The notes: generated from the sequence alone by a model not told the origin. A stretch of DNA of 63,971 nt from JBKEDC01 sp047975205 (GCA_047975205.1 JBKEDC010000028.1:1-63971), one strand, 5' to 3'; positions 26,931-36,775 are shown, counted from the stretch's first letter. Translations and numbers: made by a program.

Positions 26931-28613
26931 TCATTCTTTTCCCGATGCTTCTTTTTCCGATAACTCTGACTTATCTTTTCTAACAGCTAGATATTTGTGA
27001 TATGCCTCACTATTTTCTGATAGGTCAACGGCTTTTTGCATTGTATTGTCAATTTCTTGAATAATGGGGTAGAACCCTGCTTCGCCCAACATATTGCGTG
27101 CAATGTATGCCTTAACTTGTGTCTCGATAATATCTCCCGAAGCTTTCAATCCTTGTTTATCTTTAGCCACTCCCTCTTTGTCGGCAAAACGTATGAATTG
27201 ACTCATGATGTGTTCTTTAGTCAGGTAAGCTTCTAGAGCTTCAACGGTGCTGAATTGGTGTAGCGTTTCCCTGTTCTCATCTACATAATTGAGCGCAAAA
27301 CGGTAGGTTAATCCTTTTTGCACTATTTTGGAAAAGTAGAGGCTGTATCCGGTAGTATCAATAGGAACAAATTCATCAGGCATTACTCCTCCGCCACCAT
27401 AAACAGTTCGTCCGCGAACGGTTTCATAGCGAAGAGAATCAGAGAAATGAATACTGTCGGCTTGTGAAAGTTCACCATGTTCTATGCGGTTGAAAATATC
27501 GTGACTGTATTCTTCAGCTCCTTTGCTGTAAGGTTTTTGAATGCAGCGACCGCTAGGAATGTAGTAACGAGCTACTGTCAAGCGCAATGCTGATCCGTCG
27601 GTAAATGGCACTTGCTCTTGCACAAGTCCTTTCCCGAATGAACGGCGACCAACTATAACGGCACGATCATTATCTTGAAGTGCTCCGGAAAAGATTTCGC
27701 TGGCAGATGCCGAGTATTCATCGATAAGTACAATTACTTTCTGTTTTTGGAGTAAACCGGAACCGTCGGCTCTGCTTTCCCTTCGAGCTCTTGCCCGTCC
27801 TTCGGTATAAACAATCATAGCATCCTCCGGTAAGAATTCATTAACCATCTGGATAACCGAAGATAAATAGCCACCGGGGTTTCCTCTAAGGTCGATAATA
27901 AGTTGATTAGCTCCTTGATCAATTACATTTTTGCAAGCAACCATGAATTCCTGATATGTTTTTTCGGCAAATCTGCTTACTTTAATATAGCCGGTGCTGT
28001 CGTTAACCATGAAGTTGGCATCAACACTATATAATGGAATTTCTCCGCGGATAATATCAAACCAAATTGTGTCGTGAATGCCTTTTCGTTCGATTCCGAC
28101 TTTTACTTTAGTTCCTTTCTTTCCACGTAAAAGGTTCATCACGGTTTCATTTTTCACCTTAACGCCGGCAATAAGAGAATCTCCAACCATAGTAATTCGA
28201 TCACCAGGCAATATGCCCAACTTTTGTGATGGTCCACCGGATATAACATCGATTACCTGCACGGTATCTTGTTGAATAGAGAATTGCACACCAATACCTC
28301 CAAAATTCCCCGACATTTCTTGCGAAACCTCTTGCATATCCTTCGCAGGAATATATGCGGAATGCGGATCGAGTTTTTCTAAAACAACCGGGATAACGTC
28401 TTCTTGCAGTTGTTTTGTGTTTATTGTATCGACGTATGAATTATTGATGAGTTGGAATACAGCGTCAATCTTGTTTGCTTTGCTAAACTTCCGCAGTTCG
28501 TCGAAATTAATATTACTAAAGTTTGGTGTTAAAGCTTTGCCGATAAACATGCCGAGCACTACCGAACCGGCTATAATTAAGGGTAAGATAATGGAGGTTT
28601 TTTTATTCATCAT
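26931..28613 (-). CDS. Periplasmic S41 (CtpA-type) carboxy-terminal processing protease
   Basis: 560 residues. Membrane anchor or signal at 5-25; PDZ domain around 85-170 (GGIGVQFSIQQDTVQVIDVI, GGPSQKLGILPGDRITMV); S41 catalytic domain with Ser in EYSASASEIFSGAL and Lys in GRRSFGKGLVQEQ. These proteases clip C-termini of exported proteins. The extra 130-residue C-terminal helical region is common in Bacteroidetes members. It sits 7 bp downstream of the dCMP deaminase gene, so it probably shares a transcript with it. Confidence 0.92.
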   Translation of the reverse strand: MMNKKTSIILPLIIAGSVVLGMFIGKALTPNFSNINFDELRKFSKANKIDAVFQLINNSYVDTINTKQLQEDVIPVVLEKLDPHSAYIPAKDMQEVSQEMSGNFGGIGVQFSIQQDTVQVIDVISGGPSQKLGILPGDRITMVGDSLIAGVKVKNETVMNLLRGKKGTKVKVGIERKGIHDTIWFDIIRGEIPLYSVDANFMVNDSTGYIKVSRFAEKTYQEFMVACKNVIDQGANQLIIDLRGNPGGYLSSVIQMVNEFLPEDAMIVYTEGRARARRESRADGSGLLQKQKVIVLIDEYSASASEIFSGALQDNDRAVIVGRRSFGKGLVQEQVPFTDGSALRLTVARYYIPSGRCIQKPYSKGAEEYSHDIFNRIEHGELSQADSIHFSDSLRYETVRGRTVYGGGGVMPDEFVPIDTTGYSLYFSKIVQKGLTYRFALNYVDENRETLHQFSTVEALEAYLTKEHIMSQFIRFADKEGVAKDKQGLKASGDIIETQVKAYIARNMLGEAGFYPIIQEIDNTMQKAVDLSENSEAYHKYLAVRKDKSELSEKEASGKE

Positions 28614-28620
28614 GTTTTAT

Positions 28621-29046
28621 TTAATCGTCAATATCTACTTGTACAATTTCTATTTGAGCGCGTTCAAGTAATGCTAACCCATCTTCTATTCGATAGTTAT
28701 CTAAGAACACTACCCGAGCAATTCCTGCTTGAATAATTAGTTTGGCACACTCTAAGCAAGGGGAGCAAGTTACATACATGGTTGCCCCTTCGCTGCTGTT
28801 GTTTGATTTGGCTACCTTACTAATTGTATTTGCTTCAGCATGCAACACATAAGGTTTTGTGTGCCCTGTTTCTCCGTCCTCACAACAGTTTTCAAACCCT
28901 GATGGAGTACCGTTGTAACCATCAGAAATAATCATTTTGTCTTTAACTAATAAAGCACCTACCTGTCGGCGGGTGCAATAAGAATTTTCTGCCCATACTT
29001 TAGCCATGCGCAAGTATCGCTTGTCTAAAAGCAACTGTTTGCTCAT
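28621..29046 (-). CDS. dCMP (deoxycytidylate) deaminase
   Basis: 141 residues with the zinc-dependent cytidine-deaminase fold: HAEAN (catalytic His-Ala-Glu) and CSPCLECAK (PCxxC). The N-terminal CTRRQVGALLVKDKMII segment and GYNGTPSGF are typical of the ComEB/dCMP deaminase branch. It supplies dUMP for thymidylate synthesis. In an apparent operon with the response regulator upstream (12-bp gap) and the S41 protease downstream. Confidence 0.9.
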   Translation of the reverse strand: MSKQLLLDKRYLRMAKVWAENSYCTRRQVGALLVKDKMIISDGYNGTPSGFENCCEDGETGHTKPYVLHAEANTISKVAKSNNSSEGATMYVTCSPCLECAKLIIQAGIARVVFLDNYRIEDGLALLERAQIEIVQVDIDD

Positions 29047-29058
29047 TGTTTATTATCC

Positions 29059-29430
29059 TTAGTTGTTCATAAGCTCGTCTATCAAGCTTAACAAATCGTT
29101 AGCATGTATAGGCTTTGCTATATATTCATCACAGCCACTTAAAATAGCCTTACCGCGATCATCCTGCATAGCAAATGCCGTTTGTGCAATAATTTTAATA
29201 TTGGGATGAGAAGACTTAATAGCCGTAGCCGCTTCAAACCCGTTTATTTCCGGCATTAACAAGTCCATGAGAACTAAATCAATGTCGGGGTTTTTATTCA
29301 CCATATTTATAGCTTCCTTTCCGTTCTCAGCCCATAATACACTGGCTTTAATCTTTTTCAAAACGGCTCGGAGATATAAAAAATTTGATTCTACATCTTC
29401 AGCAACTAAAATCTTTAGCGTTCTTGGCAT
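29059..29430 (-). CDS. Single-domain (CheY-like) response regulator
   Basis: 123 residues, only a receiver domain: acidic pocket AEDVESN, phosphoacceptor Asp about 56 (LVLMDLLMP), Thr/Ser about 84 and Lys in YIAKPI. No output domain, so it signals by protein contact. The cognate kinase is not in the window next to it. Its association with a deaminase and a protease gene appears to be positional only. Confidence 0.88.
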   Translation of the reverse strand: MPRTLKILVAEDVESNFLYLRAVLKKIKASVLWAENGKEAINMVNKNPDIDLVLMDLLMPEINGFEAATAIKSSHPNIKIIAQTAFAMQDDRGKAILSGCDEYIAKPIHANDLLSLIDELMNN

Positions 29431-29984
29431 TGTTTGATTATTAATCGCCTGCAGAACTCATTTATATGCCAGCTGAACTGTAATAATTTAGTTCGGCTAA
29501 TCTACAAATAAGTACGCAAACGAAGTGTTAATATCTGTGTAACTTAGTCATATCTTATTATAGTATATCATTAGGCTTATATCGATAAGGTTGATGATCC
29601 TATATTGTTTAATTTACGAATCACAATTATAACTTAATAAATCACAATTCTCTTAATAATTGATATTTTTTTGCATTGATGATAGAAAATTTTACAAAGC
29701 GACTAAAGAAGGATTGTGGAGAAATTTTTCATGGAAATAAATCTGATATGCATTTTTGTAATTGTTTTGAATTTTATCAGAACAATTTTAATGCAATTCT
29801 TTTGCTCGGAAGTAAATCTGCAACCATGTAAATAAGGAGTAATGTTTGCGTATGATATTTTATTGATATTGTGTTAATATAGAGTTAGTTGTAAATAATA
29901 TTTTATTAACTTAAATAGGAGAACAATATCTGTAATCTTATTGTATCTTACGTGGGTATTTCACACAACTAACAAACCAAAATC
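29431..29984. other. AT-rich intergenic region
   Basis: About 550 bp between divergent genes, so promoters for both should lie within it. It is very AT-rich and I could not pick a convincing TTTG/TAnnTTTG pair. No coding frame is supported. Confidence 0.4.
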
Positions 29985-30239
29985 ATGAAACATTATCTTG
30001 GCGTATTCACTTATTGCTTGGCAATTGCTGTTGTTCTTATTTTATCGGGGGTGAATAGTGACAAAGATTCGACGTTTGCTTTTGAAGCAACCAAAGCCTC
30101 ATCTCGAAAAATACAGAAAACCGATTTTAATCAAAACCTTTCTTTATTGGAAGGGAAAAAGAATCAGCAGTCAAACGATACGCTTAATATCGTTAAAAAG
30201 GTAGAACGGAAGATTTTTTCACTTAATGCTCATCATTAA
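29985..30239 (+). CDS. Small hypothetical exported or membrane protein
   Basis: 84 residues. An N-terminal hydrophobic helix (YLGVFTYCLAIAVVLILSGV) is followed by a polar, Lys- and Ser-rich tail. No family recognised. A clean ATG follows a long AT-rich region. It might be genuine, but compositional support alone is weak. Confidence 0.4.
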   Translation: MKHYLGVFTYCLAIAVVLILSGVNSDKDSTFAFEATKASSRKIQKTDFNQNLSLLEGKKNQQSNDTLNIVKKVERKIFSLNAHH

Positions 30240-30552
30240 TCAAAGATACTGTGCTGACAATCAATTATTAAGTATTTTTTATTCTTCTATTTGGGCTTAT
30301 CCTCAAAACAGTATTGAGAGCACAAAGGATTCGGAGAGCCTATCTTTGGATCGAATGGAAGGCTACAGCAGTTTTTACTTCATTTCTCACATAGGAATGG
30401 GGCTAATTTTAGCTTTTTACAGCTATATTCGGGAAATATGAATAGTAAAAGAATCTTTGATAAGCTATCCTCAATTAGGTATGGGGTGCCAAAATTTACT
30501 CCGAATAGTTTTTTTCTCAAATGTAGAAGAATGTGAGAAACATTATGGCATT
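30240..30552. other. Region without a supported gene
   Basis: A 71-codon frame opens at 30226 overlapping the end of the small gene, with no recognisable domain. Otherwise I see nothing until the terminator at 30553. Confidence 0.35.
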
Positions 30553-30598
30553 AAAAAATAGAGGACACGAGATATTGAATCGTGTCCTCTATTTTTTA
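30553..30598. terminator. Bidirectional terminator
   Basis: AAAAAATAGAGGACACGA and TCGTGTCCTCTATTTTTT: a perfect stem of about 18 bp, 30 bp downstream of the Omp85-type gene on the minus strand. Confidence 0.88.
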
Positions 30599-30627
30599 GA
30601 CTAAAAAGTCTTTGTAAGTCGGTAATG

Positions 30628-31836
30628 TTAGAATGCTTCACCAATGCGGAAATACACTCCCCAATCTTCTTTACCTACTGCAGCATCTAAACCAATGTTG
30701 AATCGCGTGTTCTTAAATGCACGATAGCGAACTCCAACACCTCCACCCGGATAAGCTTTCCAGTTGTAAGATTCGATACTAGAACCATATAGCGTGGCAA
30801 GTCCGGCAAAGCCAACAAAACCAACCTTTTCAAATGGGTTAAAACGATATTCAGCTTGAACGTCCATAACACCATTTCCACGATATTTACCCGAGCTGTA
30901 GCCGCGCATATCTCTACCGCCAATTGTTCTTTGTTGCTGGAATGCAATATCACCCAAACCGAATGCTCCAAAATAGCGAGCAGCTAAAACGTCTTTGCCC
31001 CCACGCATAGCATGGTAGGTGTTAAACTCCGTATTCAAACGGTTTGCCGTAAAATCATTCATAAACTCAGGATTGGTAATCCAAAGAATCTTTGAATTGA
31101 TACCCGATGTTGGATAGTATTGATTATTTCTCGTGTCGTAATTTGCAATAAAAGCTAGCGATGCAATATTAATTGAAGCATCTTGTATCGGGTTTCCATT
31201 AGAGTCGAAACCTGTCTCAGCTTCGTCGCTATAGTCGGTTCTACTATTAGAGAACGATGTAGAAACACCTGCGAATAAGTGAGGAATCACTTGATATTGA
31301 ATACTACCGAGAACAAAGATTAAACGATTGGAGAAATCAGCTTCAAATGGATTTCCTCCATTTGCAGTTGAGTTAAATGATGTTGAAGCATTTTTCTTAC
31401 CATTTAGCAATACAAAAACGCTACGCCATTTACCATGACCGAAGTAATTACGATTCATAATGCTCGTAAACCAAGATTTATTGGTTGTCCAAACAGCACT
31501 TCCCAATAGTAATGATTTGGGAGATATCGTATCGTTGCGACTTGAATGATACATCATCATCGGGATAGCCCCAAACATGCCACCCATTGTACGATTGTAG
31601 CTCACATAAGGCATTAACGAGAATTCAGGCTTCCTATGCTCTTCTGATTTCGCTGTTTGCGCGCTGTCAGTAGGCTCAACGTGTTTCTTTATTATAGGGT
31701 CAGCTGCCGTTGCGGAAACAGACTGCGTGTTTTCAGCTAATATATTGCTTTCAGCAGGGGTCAGCTGTTTTTCTTGTTGAGCAAAGGCCGAAGAAGCCCA
31801 TACCAGCAACAAAAGAATTGTGAAAAGTTTATTCAT
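30628..31836 (-). CDS. Omp85/BamA-type outer-membrane barrel protein without POTRA domains
   Basis: 402 residues; signal peptide MNKLFTILLLLVWASSAFAQ, a 50-residue polar linker, then a barrel starting near 70 (FSLMPYVSYNRTMGGMFGAI) and ending in Phe. Contains RTIGGRDMRGYSSGKYRG, the RGY-type signature of the Omp85 barrel, and a final GVGVRYR...GLDAAVGKEDWGVYFRIGEAF. Like the gene at 2045-3253 it has no POTRA domains. Function unknown. TATATTTG about 60 bp upstream is a probable -7 element. Confidence 0.72.
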   Translation of the reverse strand: MNKLFTILLLLVWASSAFAQQEKQLTPAESNILAENTQSVSATAADPIIKKHVEPTDSAQTAKSEEHRKPEFSLMPYVSYNRTMGGMFGAIPMMMYHSSRNDTISPKSLLLGSAVWTTNKSWFTSIMNRNYFGHGKWRSVFVLLNGKKNASTSFNSTANGGNPFEADFSNRLIFVLGSIQYQVIPHLFAGVSTSFSNSRTDYSDEAETGFDSNGNPIQDASINIASLAFIANYDTRNNQYYPTSGINSKILWITNPEFMNDFTANRLNTEFNTYHAMRGGKDVLAARYFGAFGLGDIAFQQQRTIGGRDMRGYSSGKYRGNGVMDVQAEYRFNPFEKVGFVGFAGLATLYGSSIESYNWKAYPGGGVGVRYRAFKNTRFNIGLDAAVGKEDWGVYFRIGEAF

Positions 31837-32284
31837 TGATAAAATTATTTTTTGTGATGCAATATTCCGCTAAACAGAATTTTCGGGACAAATATAAAAC
31901 AAAAGAATATGTTTCATTTTTTTAATCCTTGTATTTTTGATGCATTAAGGTATAAATAACTTTTTGTAATAATATTTTTAGCTAATTAAATAAGGAAGTA
32001 ATAAATGTATCTAAAAATTGTTTCTTGTATGATGCGCAGTTCTAACTTCTTGTCCTCAACTTTCTGAAAATAACTATTCATTCCTGTTATCTCCAAAAAA
32101 TATAATCGATTGATACAGGCTTCGTAATTAAAATTAATGAAGTTTGAGTTAATTTTATCGAGAAATAAAAGAAGGTGTCCAAGAAGTGAGATTTTGATTT
32201 CACACGCTTGCAAAAATTTTACTGCGTCTATCACAGTTTTGCCTTTCAGGCAATAACAGCAGTTGCTTATAAATTAAAAGTAAA
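31837..32284. other. Intergenic region
   Basis: About 450 bp. It includes the promoter area of the Omp85-type gene. An 82-codon frame at 31986-32234 on the minus strand has no recognisable domain and an AT-driven composition, so I do not call it. Confidence 0.35.
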
Positions 32285-32325
32285 AAGAGAATGCCCAAAA
32301 CTTTTTGGGCATTCTCAATCTTTTA
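32285..32325 (-). terminator. Terminator after the phosphate transporter gene
   Basis: GAGAATGCCCAAAA and TTTTGGGCATTCTC form a 14-bp stem flanked by A and T runs, just 15 bp from the transporter stop. Confidence 0.85.
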
Positions 32326-32338
32326 TCGTGAATTTATA

Positions 32339-34618
32339 TTACAGTTTCGAACTAGAGAAAAAATCACGTTTAGCTTCGAGCATTTTTACTTCAGCTAAAA
32401 TTAAGTTTTTCGATTCAGTAAGCACATTGAAGAACAGTATAGAGTTTCGTGTGTTTACTTCCTTAGCTTTGATACGTTTAATTTGTATTTTTTCTAATTC
32501 GGCAATCTTATCAATACAATTTGTTTTTTCTCTATTCAACAAAGCAAGTTTACCAAAGTCACTAGTTTCTACAATTTCTTTCGATGTTCTTGAAAAACCA
32601 TTTACCAGTGTTAGAAGTTGATTCAACTCGTTAGTTTGGTCAATTGTAAACGGTTTGTGATTATTCTCGTAGTGTTCATATAGCGGCTGTACAAGGTGAG
32701 AAAGAGCTAATGAAGTTTCACGCATATAACTGATTAAGTGCACGTAGCTGTAACCAATCTCTTGGAAATTGCTTCGCTGGATGATATTTACCACCTCTGC
32801 AATCTTAGCTTTACGCTTCTTTGTCTTCTTGTTAAACTCTTTAGTTCCCTCCATTGCATCGTGAATGTATTTGCGCTCTTGGAGAATAAAGCCGTTGATA
32901 ATATGGCTGTAAGTTGAGCTAATGACATTTACGGCACCTTCGGTTTGCTTTTTCGTTTTGTCAAAAACTTTTCCGGCTAGTTCATCTTCGAATGACACCT
33001 CTTCGTCTTCAAACATAAACTCTTTTTTCTTACGTAAAGAAAGCTGGGTTCTGAATACTGTTATCAAGGCAATCGCAATGAAAATGAATACAGCATAGAT
33101 ATGTGTCACCGATATTAAAGTAGCTACGATTAGAGAAGCTGTGAATGCAATTAATGCTGTAAGAAACCATCCTCCAATAACTGTAAATACACCGGATATA
33201 CGATAAACGGCACTATCTCTTCCCCAAGCTCTATCTGCCAATGAAGTACCCATTGCCACCATGAATGTAACATAGGTTGTTGATAGCGGTAGTTTGTATG
33301 ATGTACCAATTGATATCAGAATACCTGAAACGATAAGATTTATGGCAGCGCGAATCTTATCGAAAGCAGCTCCATCTTCAAGAGTAAGAACGGGCTCATC
33401 TTTGGGTTGTTCAAATCGAGAATCAATAAACTTTTTCACCCTATTAGGCAACACTCTATCAAAAGCTTCACTGCTTTTAACAGCTCCTCTTACAATCAAT
33501 CTGGAAAGTGGATTTGAACCAAATCGTTCATCACCTTCACTCTGGCGAGCTAAATCAACAGAAGTAGCCACTACGTTTTTTGCTTTTTTCGATGTAATCA
33601 ACGTTATAATCATGACTAAGCCGGCAATCAATAGGAATAAGGTGGGAGCCTGCTGCTTGCTGCTCAACATAGCCATATTAAACTGATCCGGGGCTAAACC
33701 TCCACTGGCAATCCATGCTTTGAAAGCCTGAAACCCGGCAAGAGGAACTCCAATAAAGTTCACTAAATCGTTTCCGGCAAATGCCATGGCTAAACCGAAA
33801 GTCCCGACAACAACAATGATACCGGGTATATCAATCTTAAATAGCCAAGTGAGAATTTGCAATACAATTGTCCATCCAATAAAGCTGAATAATAATATCT
33901 GAGAAATATTGTTGCTTAAAAAGGCATGAGCTTCAGGAGTAATAAAGGTAGCTCCGGAAGCTCCCTTAATAATCATGAAGTAAGTCATTGAGGCAATAGC
34001 AAAGCCACCAAACAATGAACCAAACATTTTGAGAGTTCTCTTTTGGCGAAAAGAGAAAATCAGACGAGCAATATATTGGATAGTTACTCCTACTATAAAT
34101 GAAATTACAACAGATATTAAAATTCCGGAGATGATAGCCAATGCCTTCTCATTATTAATGAATAAACCGAGCTTAGGAACAGCTGTTGACCCATCGGCAA
34201 GAGTAATTAAATGATTACCAATTCTGTCTAACTTAACCAAAGATACCGCTACAGCAGCACCAAGAAGTTCAAAAACAATTGAAACAGTGGTAGATGTGGG
34301 CATCCCGAAAGTGTTAAACATTTCGAGTAGGATAACATCGGTAATCATAACAGCCAAGAAAATAATCATGATTTCATTGAACATGAACATTTCCGGATGA
34401 AAAATTCCCTTTCGAGCTACTTCCATCATTCCGCTTGAGAATGTGGATCCAATCAAAACGCCCAAACTAGCTACTCCAAATATGACCCATTTAGGAGCCG
34501 CTTTCGACCCGATGGCAGAATTTAAGAAGTTTACGGCATCATTACTAACACCAACTATCAAATCAGATATAGCTAATGCAAATAAAACAACTACGAGGAT
34601 TAAATAAAAGCTTTCCAT
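32339..34618 (-). CDS. PiT-family inorganic phosphate transporter with C-terminal helical domain
   Basis: 759 residues from the ATG at 34618 (MESFYLILVVVLFALAISDL). PiT signatures flank the transporter: SNDAVNFLNSAIGSKAAPKW near the N-terminus and GNDLVNFIGVPLAGFQAF in the middle, plus SIGTSYKLPLSTTYVTFMVA. About 12 membrane helices, then roughly 220 cytoplasmic residues forming helices with PhoU/DUF47-like look (RKYIHDAMEGTKEFNKK). It imports phosphate with H+ or Na+. It is divergent from a PhoR/PhoB-like pair, which suggests control by phosphate. Confidence 0.9.
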   Translation of the reverse strand: MESFYLILVVVLFALAISDLIVGVSNDAVNFLNSAIGSKAAPKWVIFGVASLGVLIGSTFSSGMMEVARKGIFHPEMFMFNEIMIIFLAVMITDVILLEMFNTFGMPTSTTVSIVFELLGAAVAVSLVKLDRIGNHLITLADGSTAVPKLGLFINNEKALAIISGILISVVISFIVGVTIQYIARLIFSFRQKRTLKMFGSLFGGFAIASMTYFMIIKGASGATFITPEAHAFLSNNISQILLFSFIGWTIVLQILTWLFKIDIPGIIVVVGTFGLAMAFAGNDLVNFIGVPLAGFQAFKAWIASGGLAPDQFNMAMLSSKQQAPTLFLLIAGLVMIITLITSKKAKNVVATSVDLARQSEGDERFGSNPLSRLIVRGAVKSSEAFDRVLPNRVKKFIDSRFEQPKDEPVLTLEDGAAFDKIRAAINLIVSGILISIGTSYKLPLSTTYVTFMVAMGTSLADRAWGRDSAVYRISGVFTVIGGWFLTALIAFTASLIVATLISVTHIYAVFIFIAIALITVFRTQLSLRKKKEFMFEDEEVSFEDELAGKVFDKTKKQTEGAVNVISSTYSHIINGFILQERKYIHDAMEGTKEFNKKTKKRKAKIAEVVNIIQRSNFQEIGYSYVHLISYMRETSLALSHLVQPLYEHYENNHKPFTIDQTNELNQLLTLVNGFSRTSKEIVETSDFGKLALLNREKTNCIDKIAELEKIQIKRIKAKEVNTRNSILFFNVLTESKNLILAEVKMLEAKRDFFSSSKL

Positions 34619-34699
34619 TTTTTTGTAACCAAAGTATATTAATTTTGTATTGTTATTTGTGATTCTTAAATTCGGCTGCAATTAAGGGATTTAATATTA

Positions 34700-34732
34700 C
34701 AAAACTATTACACTTTCGAAAAAAAAGACAAT
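34700..34732 (-). promoter_or_regulatory. Probable promoter of the phosphate transporter gene
   Basis: Minus strand ATTG (34732-34729), 21-bp spacer, TAGTTTTG (34707-34700). It lies in the 124-bp gap shared with the divergent sensor kinase gene, where a PhoB-type regulator could control both. Confidence 0.55.
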
Positions 34733-34742
34733 TTGATTAATC

Positions 34743-35798
34743 ATGGAACACAGAATTAAAAATATGAAAATATATTCCATCCCGGTGTTGGCTGGAATTT
34801 TTACGTTTATGGTAGCTGTATTTTGGTTTATAGCAACGTTTATCATGAAGTTTCAGCATTTGAGTTTAGTTGTGGAATTATTGCTGTATGCAGTTATGCT
34901 CACCGGAGTTTTCTTTTTTGCACAATATCTTATCAGGGAACATATAAATGCAAAAATAGAGCCTATATACAAAGTTATCCGCTCTAAGCATTATCGAGCC
35001 AAAGATTATGGAAAAACAGGAGAACCATCTAACGATATTGCTGATGTGCATAGAGAAGTTGAACAATGGGCAAAAGATAAAACAACTGAAATTACAAGGT
35101 TGAAAGATTTGGAAAGATATCGTAAAGAATTTGTAGGTAATGTTTCTCATGAGTTAAAAACTCCCATATTTAATATACAAGGCTACATACTGACATTATT
35201 AGAAGGAGGTATTGAAGACCCAAAAATCAATATCCCCTATTTGAAAAGAACAGAGCAGAGTATTGACCGTATGATCGCCATTGTAGAAGATTTAGAAGCA
35301 ATTAATAAATTTGAATCCGGAGTGCTTCGTTTGCGTTATCAAGATTTTGATATGGCTCAATTGGTTAAAGAAACATTCGAAATGGAACAAATGATTGCGG
35401 AAGAACGCAATATTAAACTTATATTTAAGCGTCCCGATAAACAAGTGATGGTAAATGCTGATCGTCATCGTATGTCACAAGTGTTGACAAACCTTATATC
35501 AAATGCCATTAAATACGGTAGAGAAAACGGTTTTGTGCAAGTAACGTTCTACGATATGAAAGAGTATTGGATGGTAGAAGTAATCGATAATGGTTTGGGT
35601 ATTTCCGGTGAGGATGTACCCCGCGTATTTGAGCGTTTCTTCCGAGCTGATAAATCAAGAAGCAGAAAGCAAGGAGGAACCGGTCTGGGTTTATCTATTG
35701 TAAAGCATATTATGGAAGCACACAACCAAACCATCAATGTAAAGTCGGAGCTAAACGTGGGGACAACTTTTACATTTACAGTTGAGAAATCAAAATAA
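34743..35798 (+). CDS. PhoR-like sensor histidine kinase
   Basis: 351 residues. Two membrane helices (about 12-35 and 45-63) with almost no periplasmic loop, a HAMP-like linker, then HisKA (H-box FVGNVSHELKTPIFN, His about 136) and HATPase_c (N-box NLISNAIKYG, G1 DNGLGISGED, G2 GGTGLGLSIV). The short sensor and adjacent PiT gene fit the PhoR branch, in which phosphate status is sensed through the transporter. Followed 49 bp later by its response regulator gene. Confidence 0.9.
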   Translation: MEHRIKNMKIYSIPVLAGIFTFMVAVFWFIATFIMKFQHLSLVVELLLYAVMLTGVFFFAQYLIREHINAKIEPIYKVIRSKHYRAKDYGKTGEPSNDIADVHREVEQWAKDKTTEITRLKDLERYRKEFVGNVSHELKTPIFNIQGYILTLLEGGIEDPKINIPYLKRTEQSIDRMIAIVEDLEAINKFESGVLRLRYQDFDMAQLVKETFEMEQMIAEERNIKLIFKRPDKQVMVNADRHRMSQVLTNLISNAIKYGRENGFVQVTFYDMKEYWMVEVIDNGLGISGEDVPRVFERFFRADKSRSRKQGGTGLGLSIVKHIMEAHNQTINVKSELNVGTTFTFTVEKSK

Positions 35799-35847
35799 AG
35801 TATTAGATTTACAACCAATAAATATTAAGAACTAGAAAAAATATAAA

Positions 35848-36555
35848 ATGGCAGAAGAAAGTTATCGCGTGTTGCTAGTTGATGACGAAGTAGATATTTT
35901 AGAGTTCATTAGCTACAACTTAGAGAAAGAAGGACTAACAGTTTATACGGCCAGCAATGGTATTGAAGCTATTAAGATAGCTCAAGAGAAAGCACCTCAC
36001 CTAATCATTCTTGATGTAATGATGCCTGACATGGATGGTATTACTACATGTGAAGAGCTACGTAAGATTCCGGAATTAGAAGGATGTATTATTGCATTCC
36101 TCACGGCTCGTGGAGAAGATTATTCTCAAATAGCCGGATTTGAAGCCGGAGCCGATGATTACATTACGAAACCTATCCGTCCGAAAGTATTGGTGAGTCG
36201 TGTGCATGCATTGTTGAAACGTTTTGGGGTACGAATTGGTGCATCAGAAGAATCTACCTCAGTTAACTCAAGCATGATTACAGTTAGTAATATCATCATC
36301 GATAAAGAACGATACCTCATTGTTGTTGATGGTGAAGAAATGGTATTGCCTCGTAAAGAATTTGAATTGCTGTCTTTGCTAGTGTCAAAACCGGGCAAGG
36401 TATTTACTCGTGAGGAAATTTATGGTACTGTCTGGGGTGAAAATGTGGTAGTAGGAGATAGAACCATTGATGTACATATTCGCAAGCTTCGCGAGAAAAT
36501 AGGAAACCACCATATCAAAACGTTAAAAGGAGTGGGATACAAGTTTGTAGAATAA
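35848..36555 (+). CDS. OmpR/PhoB-family response regulator
   Basis: 235 residues. Receiver domain (acidic pocket VDDEVD, phosphoacceptor Asp about 56 in IILDVMMPDMDG, Lys in ITKPIRP), then a winged-helix DNA-binding domain (about 140-235; LPRKEFELLSLLVSKPGKVF and DVHIRKLREKIG). Partner of the upstream kinase. With the divergent PiT gene this forms a probable phosphate-response module, which is inferred from context. Confidence 0.92.
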   Translation: MAEESYRVLLVDDEVDILEFISYNLEKEGLTVYTASNGIEAIKIAQEKAPHLIILDVMMPDMDGITTCEELRKIPELEGCIIAFLTARGEDYSQIAGFEAGADDYITKPIRPKVLVSRVHALLKRFGVRIGASEESTSVNSSMITVSNIIIDKERYLIVVDGEEMVLPRKEFELLSLLVSKPGKVFTREEIYGTVWGENVVVGDRTIDVHIRKLREKIGNHHIKTLKGVGYKFVE

Positions 36556-36584
36556 TAAGACACAGTTTCATAAAGTGTATAAGT

Positions 36585-36620
36585 TAAAAATACCGGGGTT
36601 TCAACTCTCGGTATTTTTTT
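36585..36620 (+). terminator. Terminator after the response regulator gene
   Basis: AAAATACCG, GGGTTTCAACTCT loop, CGGTATTTTTTTT, about 30 bp after the stop codon. Confidence 0.8.
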
Positions 36621-36651
36621 TGTTTAATTGAAATTCTAAAATTACACAGCA

Positions 36652-36775
36652 ATGAAGAAAGACGATTTATTAGATGATGATTTCTTAGCGCAAATTAAGA
36701 GCAGAGAAAAGTTAAATGTCTTTTAAAGATATTCAAAAATGAGATGTTGAAAAGATGGTAGTAGGTCTGATTTTT
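36652..36775 (+). pseudogene. IS256-type transposase N-terminal remnant
   Basis: The frame reads MKKDDLLDDDFLAQIKSREK, LNVF and stop. Shifting by one base continues as FKDIQK, a TGA at the usual Arg, then DVEKMVVG. Together this matches the first ~40 residues of IS256-family transposases (LLDDDFL...LNxFLxxIQKRxVEKML). A frameshift and a stop have killed it, and nothing further of the gene remains before bioB. It reads toward bioB. Confidence 0.65.

Noticed and set aside
30226..30441. 71-codon open frame overlapping the small gene at 29985
   Set aside because: No recognisable motif, and most of it lies in AT-rich DNA; it could only be supported by conservation data.
31986..32234. 82-codon open frame on the minus strand
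   Set aside because: AT-driven composition, no domain, no neighbour logic and no convincing start.
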